A DNA stretch of 15,998 nucleotides from Candidatus Latescibacterota bacterium (GTDB taxonomy: Bacteria > Latescibacterota > UBA2968 > GCA-2709665): the NCBI GenBank assembly GCA_012271065.1, contig JAAXHE010000067.1, positions 1 to 15,998 of the forward strand. The letters run 5' to 3'. Each line of letters opens with the position of its first letter. The stretch's first letter is position 1. The notes under the pieces are model-generated. The model was not told where the DNA came from. It saw only the letters and a program-made list of their open reading frames with translations, and did no database searches. The position numbers were made by a program, and so were the translations under genes. Shown piece by piece: positions 7,751-15,706 of the stretch.

Positions 7751-10700
7751 CTATACTGCCGCTTCTTCTACCGTGTCAGACAGAATGCGGTTGCCCTCGT
7801 CCGCGTACTGGTGCTTCAGTTCGGGTGGAATGGTGCGCCAGACCAGGAATCGCTTCCGGAGGACGTTCAGGAAACCCCTGTTGATGCGTTTCCACGAGGC
7901 CACGTCACCGCTGAGCCGGTTGATGACGACCTCAATCTTGTAAATATCGTGTTCTCTCGTTGGAATGGCCAGCAGCGCCACTTCCTGGCTGATGCCCAGG
8001 TCGTATGGCGCAAGCCAGCACGTGAGGTTGATCTCATATTGTGGCTCACCCTGCATGTCCTGCGAAGTGAAACGGACGTAATCGGCCACAAAGTCGCCTA
8101 CGGAACCCTCGCCGTATGACTCGAAGACGCGTGTCAGATATGTGTACATACCCAATACTTCCGCGCCGCCAACGGTAAACGGAAAATCGAATACCCATCT
8201 GTCGCCCTCGGGCTCAGGAAACTCCCACTTTCGGGTCACGTCAGGCACGGCCATATCCGCAGCTTTTTTGGCAGGGTACAGTGTAGAGAGGAATACCGTA
8301 GCCATGACAATCAATGTGGACGAAATGGCCGACAACGAAGAATAGTTCAATTCGAGGCTGAGCAGTTGTCCCTGCGCCTGCGCCTGGGTAAACAGCACGA
8401 GAACAAGCACTTGTCCAATCAGATATCCGAACACGGCGCCCACCGTGGCGAATACGGTCGCTTCCGCCAGAAACAGCGCCGCAATGTGATTGGGCGCCAG
8501 CCCGACCGCCGAATAAATCCCGATCTCGTTGAACCGTTCGTACACCGCGCCCATCATTGTATTCAGCACGATCAATGCGGCAATCAGAATCGGAATGAAG
8601 AGCGTGCCCAATCCCGATAGAGACGTTGAACCGATGGAACTGTACACCGTGACCTTGTTTTCGTGGCCCACAAACATAGTCAAAGAAACCCGTGTCATGA
8701 ATTCCTCGACATCAGGCAGGAAGTTCGACCTGGGATTGCCCTGGGCGTCCACGAAGTTCGCTAACGCGACGGAGTTCAGAGTGCCTCCGATATTGCGGAC
8801 GTAATCATAAGGCAATATCATCACATTGGTCGACTCCAGATGCGTAAACGTCTCGATCGGAGCCGCAGCGACGACCCGCGGGTCCTGGTCCTGAGCGTCC
8901 GCCAGGTCGTCCTTCTCCTTTACCGTATCCACCGGCGTCAGCTTCTCGTCGTCCATGTCCTTGTATTTGTTGAATCCCTCGGAATCCATGATTCCAATCA
9001 CGGTGAAGACGCCTCCCAGCATCTCGATCTTCGCACTCCCGGCGTCTTCAGGGAAGATCCCCACCAGTTCCGCGAGATCGTTCGGGAGAATACACACATT
9101 CGTCTCTCCGGGGACAAACCATCTTCCGCTGATCAGGTATTGGTCGACGCCGGTGATTTCAGGTTCTTCCGCGGTAAGCCCCAGCAAGCCGTTTACGAAG
9201 CTGTCCTTTCCGGTGGTGATGCCCACGTCGAAATCGACATAGGTGTCTCTTGAGCCCAGGTAGGAAGTCTGATCCGTGATCCGCGAGAAATTGACGTACG
9301 CCCGTTCCCCGCGAACCTGCGAAAGATACCACGCACGGGGAACAATGGCCGCACGGCCCTTGAAAGCGCTGGTCAGGTACTGAAGTACGGATTCCTGCAA
9401 TCCCCTCCAGGATCGATCCCGTACCAGGCCGCCCGGGTACGGCGGCTGGTTGTCCCTCGGCAGGCGATAAAATTTGATGGACGTCTGCACCGATGTAAAC
9501 GACAGGGCGGTGAACGTAAGCAACGTCAGGGTGATCGCCGTCAGCCCGGTACGGAGGGGTCGTTTTCGCAGATTGGAAATGCCCAGAATGATGGAAGCGG
9601 CAGTCGCACTCAACCGACCCACATCCGCCTCGTACGTGCCCGCCGAGGCCTGTTTCATCTTCCTGACTTCCTCGCCGAACTTGGAAACGACAATGAACAT
9701 CGCAATGCCGCCCAGGGCCATGATTACAAATGCCAGGAAGATGATGTAGGGCGTGCTGCTCAGTTTGAAGGCCGGATGCACGTATCGGAGGATAATGAAA
9801 AACAGCACGAAGATTCCTGCAAAGCCGACCAGACGGCGGGTGATATCCGGGAATCCGAAAAGCAGCCGTTCGCAGAAGAAGGAGAACGGAAGCAGGAGAA
9901 TGAAATAAAAGATAATCCCGCGCACCGTGTCGTTTGCGGTTGACATGACTTCGGGGTATCCCCGTGCTTCCAGGCCCCACGCCTCTCTGGACGCGGCAAT
10001 AAAACCTTCGTAGTCCTGGCTGGCCAGATTCGCGCGCGCCTTCTTCAGCGCGTCGGCCGCATGCGTGTGCAACTTCTCCAGCCGTGCGTTGGTAATTCCG
10101 TACTGGGCGAGCTGCTTCATCCTGATATCGTCGACCACCCACATATCCTTGGCGGCCTTGTAGGAAGGATACAGGATTATGCCAGGAGGATATCCCGCGC
10201 CCCGGGACCGCTCCAGCAACTCATCGTCCACATCCCACTTGTCCACGGGTTGTTCCAGCAACTCCTCAGGTGCGTTGGTCAGCAGGTATTTCACGCCAAA
10301 AAGGCCTGTACTCATCAGAATCTTGATGGGGTCGGGACGGTCGGTAGTGGGGTTCATGGCCGTAAACGCGACCGCTGCCCGTGTGACATCGCCTTCCTTG
10401 ATACTCTGATTTTCAATGTAATAATAGCCGTATTCCATCGGCTGGGAATCGCCCGCATTCAACACGGTCATGAAATCGAGCGCGGAAAGGTAACTGGAAT
10501 CGATGATTTCAAACACGCTGAGAGACCGGCACTTGAAAAGGACCGCCAGCATCTCGTTTTCCCACCAACCGTAACCCTGCCTCGTCGGGAACTTTTCCTC
10601 CCCTTCCGTGCCCAGGTCCGGCGCCGAGATGATTCTGCCGCGATCGTCGATTTCGTATGCCAATATCTGATTTGTAAACCGGTTACGCATGATGTCGAAG

Positions 10701-12547
10701 CGGAACCGCCCTGTGGCTTCGACTTCCGCCCTGGTTCCGAACATAGGCCCCGTGGAGCGATCGCTTACGTACCTGGGGCCCTGGGTGGTCTTGTCCACAA
10801 TCAATGTTCGGACCCCGCCGCAGCTCGCAACCGGACCGGGCTGCTGGTAGGTGACGATCGCCCCCGGTACCGGTACGCGTGGAATCGCGAAATCGGCATC
10901 CCGTTCGAACCAGAGAATTCGCCCCTTCATGCTGTGACCAAGGTCCTGAAGCTTGAGTTTGGACACCCGGAAGAACTCGGGATCTTCCAACGCCTTCAGC
11001 AGCATGCCTGTTGCTGTACGTGTCTGGTGGGCCAGGTTGGGGAAGTTGACGAATTCCACCTGGTCGGCGGGCGTATCCACCTTTTCGCGGGTTGTGGAAG
11101 GGCTGGCCAGCGTAATTCCTTCCTTGCCGACGAATTTGACCGCTTCGCTGTCGAATCCCAGACGGATAGGCATGTAGTTCTTCCAGGTTCGCTTCGGCGG
11201 CGCGACGGCGTCGACGTGGCGCTCCTCGCCGGGATAGACTTTGGCAAGGTATTTGTTGAACTTCTTGGCGTAGGGTGCAAGCAGGTTGTTTTCGTAGTTG
11301 TTCGTTGACCAGTTCGGGTTGATGAACGTACCGTGGGAGAAACTGGCGATCTGGTCCGTTTCACTCGACAGGTCGAACCCGACGAAGAGACGGAAGTCGA
11401 TCTTCTGTCCGTCCGGAATCTTCTCCCGGAAGTGGTCGCTTTCCCTGGAATGCCTGAACAGAAAATCATTGATGCCGGCCAACCCCTGGAAATGTGCGCC
11501 CGTTACCAGGAATTTTACCGTATACCTCGGCAGCTGCGGCAGTCGGGAGGAAGCGTCCAGCCAGGATGGGTCTTTCAACGCAGCCGCGACTTCCAGAAGG
11601 GCAGCCAGCCCTGTGGCGTTCTCCGCGCCCGGGGCCAGTGCGGGCACGACGGAAATGGCGTCGTAAAATGAACTCAGGACGACCATCTCGTCCTTCCACT
11701 TCCGTTCTTCACGCTCAGTAACGTAATCATCGGAGCCGGGCAGTGTGGCGTAGATGTTCCACGTGGGGACCTTTTCCCAGTCCATCCTCGACGTGACGTT
11801 CACGAGCGCGGTGCCGGACTCCGCAAGTGAAACAAGACGGACCGCGTCGTCTCTGTTCACCCAGAACCTCGGCACGTCCACCGGCACCTGGAGGATTTTC
11901 TCCAGTGCCTGTCCTCTGCTCACGCCGCCGTTATCGTAGAAGATGACAGCCTGCGCACCCAGCATGCGGGGATTGAGGTAGTTCTGTCCGCAATCGAACT
12001 GCATCAATGCAATGCTGTTTTTCACAGGTTTCGAGTTCAACGCTTTGAAGGAGCCGTCTCCCGCGTCGATCAGTGCGCCGGTAACACCTTGTTCCGGCAG
12101 GGAAGGTGTCTGCACATGATTGGGCCAGAGTCCGTAAAGCCGGATCTTCACACCGGAGTCCAGGATCTCCAGTTTCGCGCCCTTGTCGATAGGTACCGTA
12201 ACGTCGTGTTCCTCGACCGTAATGTCTTCCAGGCCCAGCGCCTGGAAACGGCTCTTGACGTATTCGAAAGCCTTCCGGTGCCCCGGATACCCCGGCACGC
12301 GAGATCCCAATCCAGTGAGAGCAGATACGGTTTCCTGAAGACGCTCCTCTGAGATCTGATCGGCGAGATCCTGAATGCTTTCGTCTCTCCGGGAGGGTTT
12401 TTCCTCGCGCAGCTGCGGAACACTTGGCTTGATATTGAACACACGAACAAAAAAGTCGGTTACCTGTCCCGGGTTGAACACGGTAACCGACGAAAGCATA
12501 AAGATCGCGATCAGCCAGAGAATCACGCCGCCTAGTTTGCGCAGCAT
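7751..12547 (-). CDS. degenerate M28 peptidase-FtsX/MacB permease fusion protein
   Basis: This 1598-residue membrane protein has, in order: a membrane anchor (about 5-24); a PA-like insert (about 150-260); a region with the M28 peptidase pattern (about 285-520); a long extracytoplasmic region (about 540-870); three membrane segments (about 876-955); and an FtsX/MacB permease block with TM near 1000-1020, a periplasmic domain at about 1021-1310, and three TMs at about 1312-1428 carrying ERFNEIGIYSAVGL. A C-terminal tail of about 160 residues follows. The M28 active-site positions are replaced: His of GAHYD is Phe294, Asp of PGADDNASG is Glu309, the EE pair is His352-Phe353, and the last His of HTPAD is Asp491. 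It is therefore probably a binding module, not a protease. No ABC ATPase gene lies nearby. The ATG at 12547 follows AGGAG with a 6-nt spacer, against a TTG at 12553 with none. The function is unknown; envelope substrate or lipoprotein handling is possible. Confidence 0.88.
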   Translation of the reverse strand: MLRKLGGVILWLIAIFMLSSVTVFNPGQVTDFFVRVFNIKPSVPQLREEKPSRRDESIQDLADQISEERLQETVSALTGLGSRVPGYPGHRKAFEYVKSRFQALGLEDITVEEHDVTVPIDKGAKLEILDSGVKIRLYGLWPNHVQTPSLPEQGVTGALIDAGDGSFKALNSKPVKNSIALMQFDCGQNYLNPRMLGAQAVIFYDNGGVSRGQALEKILQVPVDVPRFWVNRDDAVRLVSLAESGTALVNVTSRMDWEKVPTWNIYATLPGSDDYVTEREERKWKDEMVVLSSFYDAISVVPALAPGAENATGLAALLEVAAALKDPSWLDASSRLPQLPRYTVKFLVTGAHFQGLAGINDFLFRHSRESDHFREKIPDGQKIDFRLFVGFDLSSETDQIASFSHGTFINPNWSTNNYENNLLAPYAKKFNKYLAKVYPGEERHVDAVAPPKRTWKNYMPIRLGFDSEAVKFVGKEGITLASPSTTREKVDTPADQVEFVNFPNLAHQTRTATGMLLKALEDPEFFRVSKLKLQDLGHSMKGRILWFERDADFAIPRVPVPGAIVTYQQPGPVASCGGVRTLIVDKTTQGPRYVSDRSTGPMFGTRAEVEATGRFRFDIMRNRFTNQILAYEIDDRGRIISAPDLGTEGEEKFPTRQGYGWWENEMLAVLFKCRSLSVFEIIDSSYLSALDFMTVLNAGDSQPMEYGYYYIENQSIKEGDVTRAAVAFTAMNPTTDRPDPIKILMSTGLFGVKYLLTNAPEELLEQPVDKWDVDDELLERSRGAGYPPGIILYPSYKAAKDMWVVDDIRMKQLAQYGITNARLEKLHTHAADALKKARANLASQDYEGFIAASREAWGLEARGYPEVMSTANDTVRGIIFYFILLLPFSFFCERLLFGFPDITRRLVGFAGIFVLFFIILRYVHPAFKLSSTPYIIFLAFVIMALGGIAMFIVVSKFGEEVRKMKQASAGTYEADVGRLSATAASIILGISNLRKRPLRTGLTAITLTLLTFTALSFTSVQTSIKFYRLPRDNQPPYPGGLVRDRSWRGLQESVLQYLTSAFKGRAAIVPRAWYLSQVRGERAYVNFSRITDQTSYLGSRDTYVDFDVGITTGKDSFVNGLLGLTAEEPEITGVDQYLISGRWFVPGETNVCILPNDLAELVGIFPEDAGSAKIEMLGGVFTVIGIMDSEGFNKYKDMDDEKLTPVDTVKEKDDLADAQDQDPRVVAAAPIETFTHLESTNVMILPYDYVRNIGGTLNSVALANFVDAQGNPRSNFLPDVEEFMTRVSLTMFVGHENKVTVYSSIGSTSLSGLGTLFIPILIAALIVLNTMMGAVYERFNEIGIYSAVGLAPNHIAALFLAEATVFATVGAVFGYLIGQVLVLVLFTQAQAQGQLLSLELNYSSLSAISSTLIVMATVFLSTLYPAKKAADMAVPDVTRKWEFPEPEGDRWVFDFPFTVGGAEVLGMYTYLTRVFESYGEGSVGDFVADYVRFTSQDMQGEPQYEINLTCWLAPYDLGISQEVALLAIPTREHDIYKIEVVINRLSGDVASWKRINRGFLNVLRKRFLVWRTIPPELKHQYADEGNRILSDTVEEAAV

Positions 12548-12553
12548 TTTCAA

Positions 12554-12558
12554 CTCCT
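12554..12558 (-). promoter_or_regulatory. ribosome-binding site fixing the start of the large permease gene
   Basis: AGGAG on the minus strand lies 6 nt before the ATG at 12547 and directly touches an in-frame TTG at 12553. The spacing selects the ATG. Confidence 0.7.
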
Positions 12559-12614
12559 GAATCTTGAGTAACGAGGACTACGTTTCGGGCGTCTTGACTC
12601 TATCGACGAACCAT

Positions 12615-12639
12615 AGTAAAAAGCCCGATAGCGGGCCTG
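12615..12639 (-). terminator. intrinsic-terminator-like hairpin in the 5' leader (possible attenuator)
   Basis: On the minus strand GCCCG, a CTAT loop and CGGGC (12636-12623) are followed by TTTTTAC. The stem can extend through a G-T and an A-T pair. It lies about 70 bp before the ATG of the large permease gene and downstream of the candidate minus-strand promoter. No minus-strand gene ends here, so it is either an attenuator of this operon or a chance hairpin. Confidence 0.5.
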
Positions 12640-12694
12640 GCGGGGATTGAATCGCGTTCAGGCACATCGGCGCGGTCCCGGCATGAAACACGTT

Positions 12695-12719
12695 GCGGAT
12701 GGTCGTCGAAATCATCCGC
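12695..12719 (-). promoter_or_regulatory. leader hairpin upstream of the large permease gene
   Basis: A perfect 7-bp stem (GCGGATG with CATCCGC) closes an 11-nt loop, about 60 bp upstream of the terminator-like hairpin on the minus-strand transcript. Together they form a structured leader. I do not recognise a known riboswitch class. Confidence 0.35.
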
Positions 12720-12776
12720 CGGTGACCGATGGTTCTCTTCGAAATACCGGCCGTTCCGGGCGAATCACAAAATTTG

Positions 12777-12805
12777 GATATAATAAATATGAAAACTGTT
12801 GTCAA
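12777..12805 (-). promoter_or_regulatory. putative sigma70-type promoter for the minus-strand operon
   Basis: A perfect TTGACA (12805-12800) is followed after 17 bp by TATATC (12782-12777) on the minus strand, in a locally AT-rich stretch. Transcription would start near 12770, giving a leader of about 220 nt before the ATG at 12547. Confidence 0.5.
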
Positions 12806-12893
12806 GGCATTTTCCGTTGCTCTAATCATCTGATTTTTCTGGTTTTCGCGCCTCCCGTCAACCGCATCCGAAGTACGCAGACAAGAAAAACCC

Positions 12894-12921
12894 TTGCGCC
12901 GGAACAGGCTTTTTTTATATT
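12894..12921 (+). promoter_or_regulatory. putative promoter for the LamG-like gene
   Basis: TTGCGC (12894-12899) and TATATT (12916-12921) are separated by 16 bp. The start site would be near 12928, about 64 nt before the ATG at 12992. The hexamers resemble those before the BFN gene (TTGCCC and TATATT). Confidence 0.4.
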
Positions 12922-12977
12922 GGTGATCCGCTGATACGGCAAGCTGTACGGGTTCATCGATCTTACCCTCTCCCGAA

Positions 12978-12982
12978 AGGAG
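12978..12982 (+). promoter_or_regulatory. ribosome-binding site choosing the LamG-like gene start
   Basis: AGGAG abuts an ATG at 12983 with no spacer but lies 9 nt before the in-frame ATG at 12992. The second ATG is therefore the likely start. Confidence 0.6.
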
Positions 12983-12991
12983 ATGTGCCTT

Positions 12992-13837
12992 ATGGCCCGG
13001 TGCGCTCCCCGCCTGATCTCAATTCCGGTTGCCGCGCTTTGTGTTTCTTTCTGCGGCGGTCCCGAGAAGAAAATCGAGGAAAAGCTCGCCGCGAACGTAC
13101 TCTTCTTCGCCAACTTTGACGACAGATCCCGTTTCGAGGCATTTACGAAGAAAAAGGGCACGGTCGCTGCAATGGAAACGAGCAGCCCTCCCTGGCATGA
13201 GTTTACCGGTGGCAAAGAGGACGGTTTCGTTTCATTCGCGAACGGTGCAACCTATCTGAGTTATCAGGCTAAAGGCAACTTTCCCTACGACGCCGGCAGT
13301 TCCTGGTCCGGCGGGGTCTCTTTCTGGCTGAGCGTAGATCCAAACAACGATTTCAAGGAGAAATTTCCCGAGCCCTTTTCCGTCGGAAAGAAGTGGGACG
13401 ACGCGGTCATTTTCGTAGACTTCGACAAGAACCGGAAGGATCGTCCTCCGAGCGCACTCCGTTTCGGCTGTTATCCCGACAAAACGCAAAAGGTCGGGGA
13501 AGAACTGGTAAGGCAGTGGACGATCCGGTACGACAGGCTCAACTGGAAGTCCGACCAATGGCGCCACGTTGTGGTCACCTGGTCCAATATCAACAGTGGA
13601 AACTCCGATGCCGAATACGCGCTTTTCGTCGACGGCGAGGAAATCGGTCGGAAGAAGAATATCCGACGCGACATTACCTGGAATATGGATGAATTGGCCA
13701 TCCGGTTCAACAATTACGCCTATTCCGGCAAGATTGACGAAATCGCCATATTCAATACCATGCTGGACCCTGCCGACGTCATCTATCTCTACAAGCCCAA
13801 ACGACCCTTGAATATCCTTCTTAAAAAAGACCGATAG
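12992..13837 (+). CDS. LamG/concanavalin A-like domain protein, probable lipoprotein
   Basis: This 281-residue protein starts with a short basic and hydrophobic leader (ARCAPRLISIPVAALCVSF) and a cysteine, C21, followed by GG. This could be a lipoprotein signal, although Phe before the cysteine is atypical. Residues about 35-270 fit a LamG-like jelly-roll: ANFDD near the start, then SGGVSFWLS, a central DQWRHVVVTWS near 190-200, ALFVDGEEIGR, and the closing GKIDEIAIFNTMLDPADVIYLY, which is the typical last-strand pattern of the Laminin_G_3 group. Such domains bind carbohydrate or protein surfaces and often sit on the cell exterior. No enzyme motif is visible. It is transcribed divergently from the large permease gene across a 444-bp intergenic region. 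The ligand is unknown. Confidence 0.85.
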   Translation: MARCAPRLISIPVAALCVSFCGGPEKKIEEKLAANVLFFANFDDRSRFEAFTKKKGTVAAMETSSPPWHEFTGGKEDGFVSFANGATYLSYQAKGNFPYDAGSSWSGGVSFWLSVDPNNDFKEKFPEPFSVGKKWDDAVIFVDFDKNRKDRPPSALRFGCYPDKTQKVGEELVRQWTIRYDRLNWKSDQWRHVVVTWSNINSGNSDAEYALFVDGEEIGRKKNIRRDITWNMDELAIRFNNYAYSGKIDEIAIFNTMLDPADVIYLYKPKRPLNILLKKDR

Positions 13838-14208
13838 GTACACGTCGGCGATTCCGTTTCGCCCAAAACCAGAATGCGGTTCCTGCAGCCACGATGTTCG
13901 GCCCGAAAGTGCAGGATTCCTCAACTGGCGCCGTCAGTTCACACCCCTTCGACATCCGGAATGCGGGCATTCGCCAGTTTATCTGAATGTCTACCCCGCC
14001 TCGGCTGACGCGATTCGACATCATTCGTTAATTGCTTTCTTGCTGAACGGCAACTTGGCCCGTAAGCCATCGCAGGAAGAGAGGGGCGATAGAGACGATG
14101 CTATCACCCCCTTTTCGTGGCCGCCGGGTCCACGCCTGTCGCCGGCGTTGCAAACCGGTCGCAGGTCGGTCCTGTCGTCGAAGTCCGGATGCGGCGGATA
14201 AGGTCCAA
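13838..14208. other. intergenic stretch with no supported gene
   Basis: These 371 bp between the LamG-like gene and repeat copy B hold no frame with a convincing ribosome-binding site and protein-like sequence on either strand. I see only a loose inverted repeat (CCTGCA and TGCAGG around 13882-13916) and two similar direct words (CCAGAATGCGG and CCGGAATGCGG). It may be a decayed gene or further non-coding repeat sequence. Confidence 0.5.
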
Positions 14209-14307
14209 CAGTCCGTTGAAAGAATCGCTCTTCAGGCGAGGGAGCGCAGCGCAGTATTTCGATCGCATGGGCCGGCCGTAGCCCGGAGGGGCTTTTTCAA
14301 CGGGCTG
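14209..14307 (+). repeat. dispersed 99-bp repeat, copy B (complete)
   Basis: This is the cleanest copy. It starts CAGTCCGTTGAAA and ends TTTCAACGGGCTG, which are inverted repeats of each other at 12 of 13 positions. It aligns gap-free to copy A (about 82 of 99 identical). It lies just upstream of the TPR gene and carries a terminator-like hairpin at 14280-14297. The identity with copy A continues for at least four bases (CCAG) beyond the right end, so the true border may be slightly further out. Confidence 0.85.
14280..14297 (+). terminator. terminator-like hairpin inside repeat copy B
   Basis: AGCCC, a GGAG loop and GGGCT are followed by an uninterrupted TTTTT on the plus strand. It could stop read-through from the LamG-like gene before the TPR gene. 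The stem is short at 5 bp. Confidence 0.45.
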
Positions 14308-14350
14308 CCAGGCGATATCCTGCGTTTGACTGTTGTCTACCGAGGCGCAT

Positions 14351-15502
14351 GTGTCTAACACTCTGATCTTCGTTTTTCTCATTGGCATCGGATGGTTCGG
14401 AAGTCCGACCCATGGCGCAGAGGTCGGAGGCAATGATGCTGAACTGGCTCATTTCCGGCGCCTGATCAATGTGCGGCCCAAGGACATTCAGGCGAATATG
14501 CACTACCAGGATTTGATGATAAAGGCAGACCGCCGACGGGAGGTGCTTTCCGAATACCGGAGACGCCTGCAGGCCAGACCCGGGTCGGCCGTGGGCCTTT
14601 ACCTGTACGGGCGCCTGCTGACACGGCCCGATGAACGACTTGAATACCTGAAACGGTCGACAAGAGCCAATCCCCGAATCTTTCATGCACGTGTCGATCT
14701 GGGCAGAACATACTATCACAAAGGGAATTATGACTCGGCCCTGGCGCAATACAGAGCCGCGCTGGAACTCAAACCCGGGTCGGCTTTCGTGCGAAATCTG
14801 ATGGGCCTGGCCTATTACCATAAAGGATACGCCGATCAGGCAGTTGCGGAGTACAGACGTGCGGTCAAACTCAACGACAAATTTACGGACGCGTATCTCA
14901 ATCTGGGCCTTACATATATATATACGGGACGGTCGGACAAAGCCATTGAAATCTATGAACAGGCGCTTCAGTTTCAGTCCGACACCGCGGAACGCCGCTA
15001 TATCTACAGAAATCTGGGAATGGCATACGCGCAGGAAGGGAAACTCGGGAAGGCACGGGCCGCCTATCTGAAGGCATTGGAGATCGACCCGCAATACGGT
15101 GAGGCGTACGTAAGTCTAGGCAACCTGGCGTTTAATCGGGGGGATTATGAAACGGCCGCCGACACCTATCGAAAGGCGACGGCTGCCGGGGCGGACGATG
15201 CTTCAGTCTATCTGAAACTGGGGGTGTCGTACTTCAACATTCGCAATTATGAAAATTCCATTGCGCATCTTCAGAACGCCGTCGAGGCGGATTCGCTTCA
15301 GACAGACGCTTACTTTTACCTGGGGCTGGCCTGCTATCGAGACGGTCGCCACGAAGAAGCCCGGGAAGCGCTCGAAGCCTACGTGCGTAAGGAAAAACGC
15401 ACTTCGAAGAATTCCGTCGTATTCGACGCCAAGCAACTACTGGATGACCTCAATCGTCTTCGAATAAGGTCATCCATTCCGGGTGCCAAGAAGAAGGAAT
15501 AG
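14351..15502 (+). CDS. exported tetratricopeptide repeat (TPR) protein
   Basis: This 383-residue protein is a chain of about eight TPR units from residue 25 to 360. The consensus is clear in, for example, FHARVDLGRTYYHKGNYDSA, AYLNLGLTYIYTGRSDKAIE, GEAYVSLGNLAFNRGDYETA and AYFYLGLACYRDGRHEEARE. TPR superhelices bind other proteins. The likely start is the GTG at 14351, with GAGG 5 nt upstream; an in-frame TTG at 14333 lacks such a site. From the GTG, the first 22 or so residues (SNTLIFVFLIGIGWFG, then THGA) form a good signal peptide, so the protein should be periplasmic or outer-membrane linked. The C-terminus is basic (PGAKKKE). Its 3' end overlaps that of the convergent small membrane protein gene by 33 bp. 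The partner protein is unknown. Confidence 0.9.
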   Translation: MSNTLIFVFLIGIGWFGSPTHGAEVGGNDAELAHFRRLINVRPKDIQANMHYQDLMIKADRRREVLSEYRRRLQARPGSAVGLYLYGRLLTRPDERLEYLKRSTRANPRIFHARVDLGRTYYHKGNYDSALAQYRAALELKPGSAFVRNLMGLAYYHKGYADQAVAEYRRAVKLNDKFTDAYLNLGLTYIYTGRSDKAIEIYEQALQFQSDTAERRYIYRNLGMAYAQEGKLGKARAAYLKALEIDPQYGEAYVSLGNLAFNRGDYETAADTYRKATAAGADDASVYLKLGVSYFNIRNYENSIAHLQNAVEADSLQTDAYFYLGLACYRDGRHEEAREALEAYVRKEKRTSKNSVVFDAKQLLDDLNRLRIRSSIPGAKKKE

Positions 15503-15706
15503 GAATCCATTGGCGAACAGCCCACTGACGAGACCGATCCTCAGTGTGTCGCTGAATTTCTCAAGTTCTCCGAAAAACCCAACGATCAGCATCGACAGAA
15601 CCAGAGGCGTCACCGGCGTCCAACGTTTGGGAACCCCGATCCATCGGAGAAGCAATGTTCCCAGTACCGAGAGCGCTGCAACACCCAGTTGGTTTTCGAA
15701 TCCCAT
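15470..15706 (-). CDS. small three-segment membrane protein of unknown function
   Basis: This 78-residue protein has three hydrophobic segments at about 8-24, 34-46 and 56-73, separated by short charged turns (GVPKRWTP and ELEKFSDTLR). Its start is convincing: GGAGG lies 5 nt before the ATG at 15706. Size and hydrophobicity resemble small holin-like or other compact inner-membrane proteins, but no lysis gene is nearby and I do not recognise the family. The gene runs toward the TPR gene, and the last 33 bp of the two overlap on opposite strands. Confidence 0.68.
   Translation of the reverse strand: MGFENQLGVAALSVLGTLLLRWIGVPKRWTPVTPLVLSMLIVGFFGELEKFSDTLRIGLVSGLFANGFLFLLLGTRNG

Noticed and set aside
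10061..11308. 415-codon open frame on the plus strand
   Set aside because: It is antisense to the large permease gene, has His/Arg-rich composition and no recognisable motif.
12640..12660. tRNA T-arm-like word (GATTCAATCCCCGCC) on the minus strand
   Set aside because: The flanking bases do not form a T stem, and no anticodon arm or acceptor stem could be assembled upstream.
12779..12784. Perfect TATAAT on the plus strand
   Set aside because: No acceptable -35 hexamer lies 16-18 bp upstream (CCGGGC at 17 bp), so the minus-strand promoter reading of this AT-rich patch is preferred.
12578..12829. 83-codon minus-strand open frame upstream of the large permease gene
   Set aside because: It spans the candidate promoter and both leader hairpins, has no ribosome-binding site, and the translation is not protein-like.
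13821..14024. 67-codon minus-strand open frame after the LamG-like gene
   Set aside because: It has no good ribosome-binding site, its end overlaps the LamG-like gene, and it matches no known family. It could be part of a decayed or repetitive sequence.
14098..14358. 86-codon plus-strand open frame before the TPR gene
   Set aside because: Most of it is repeat copy B translated, with Arg/Cys-rich nonsense-like sequence.
14912..14924. Short AT dinucleotide run inside the TPR gene
   Set aside because: It encodes a normal TPR segment (TYIYTG) and is too short to suggest phase variation.
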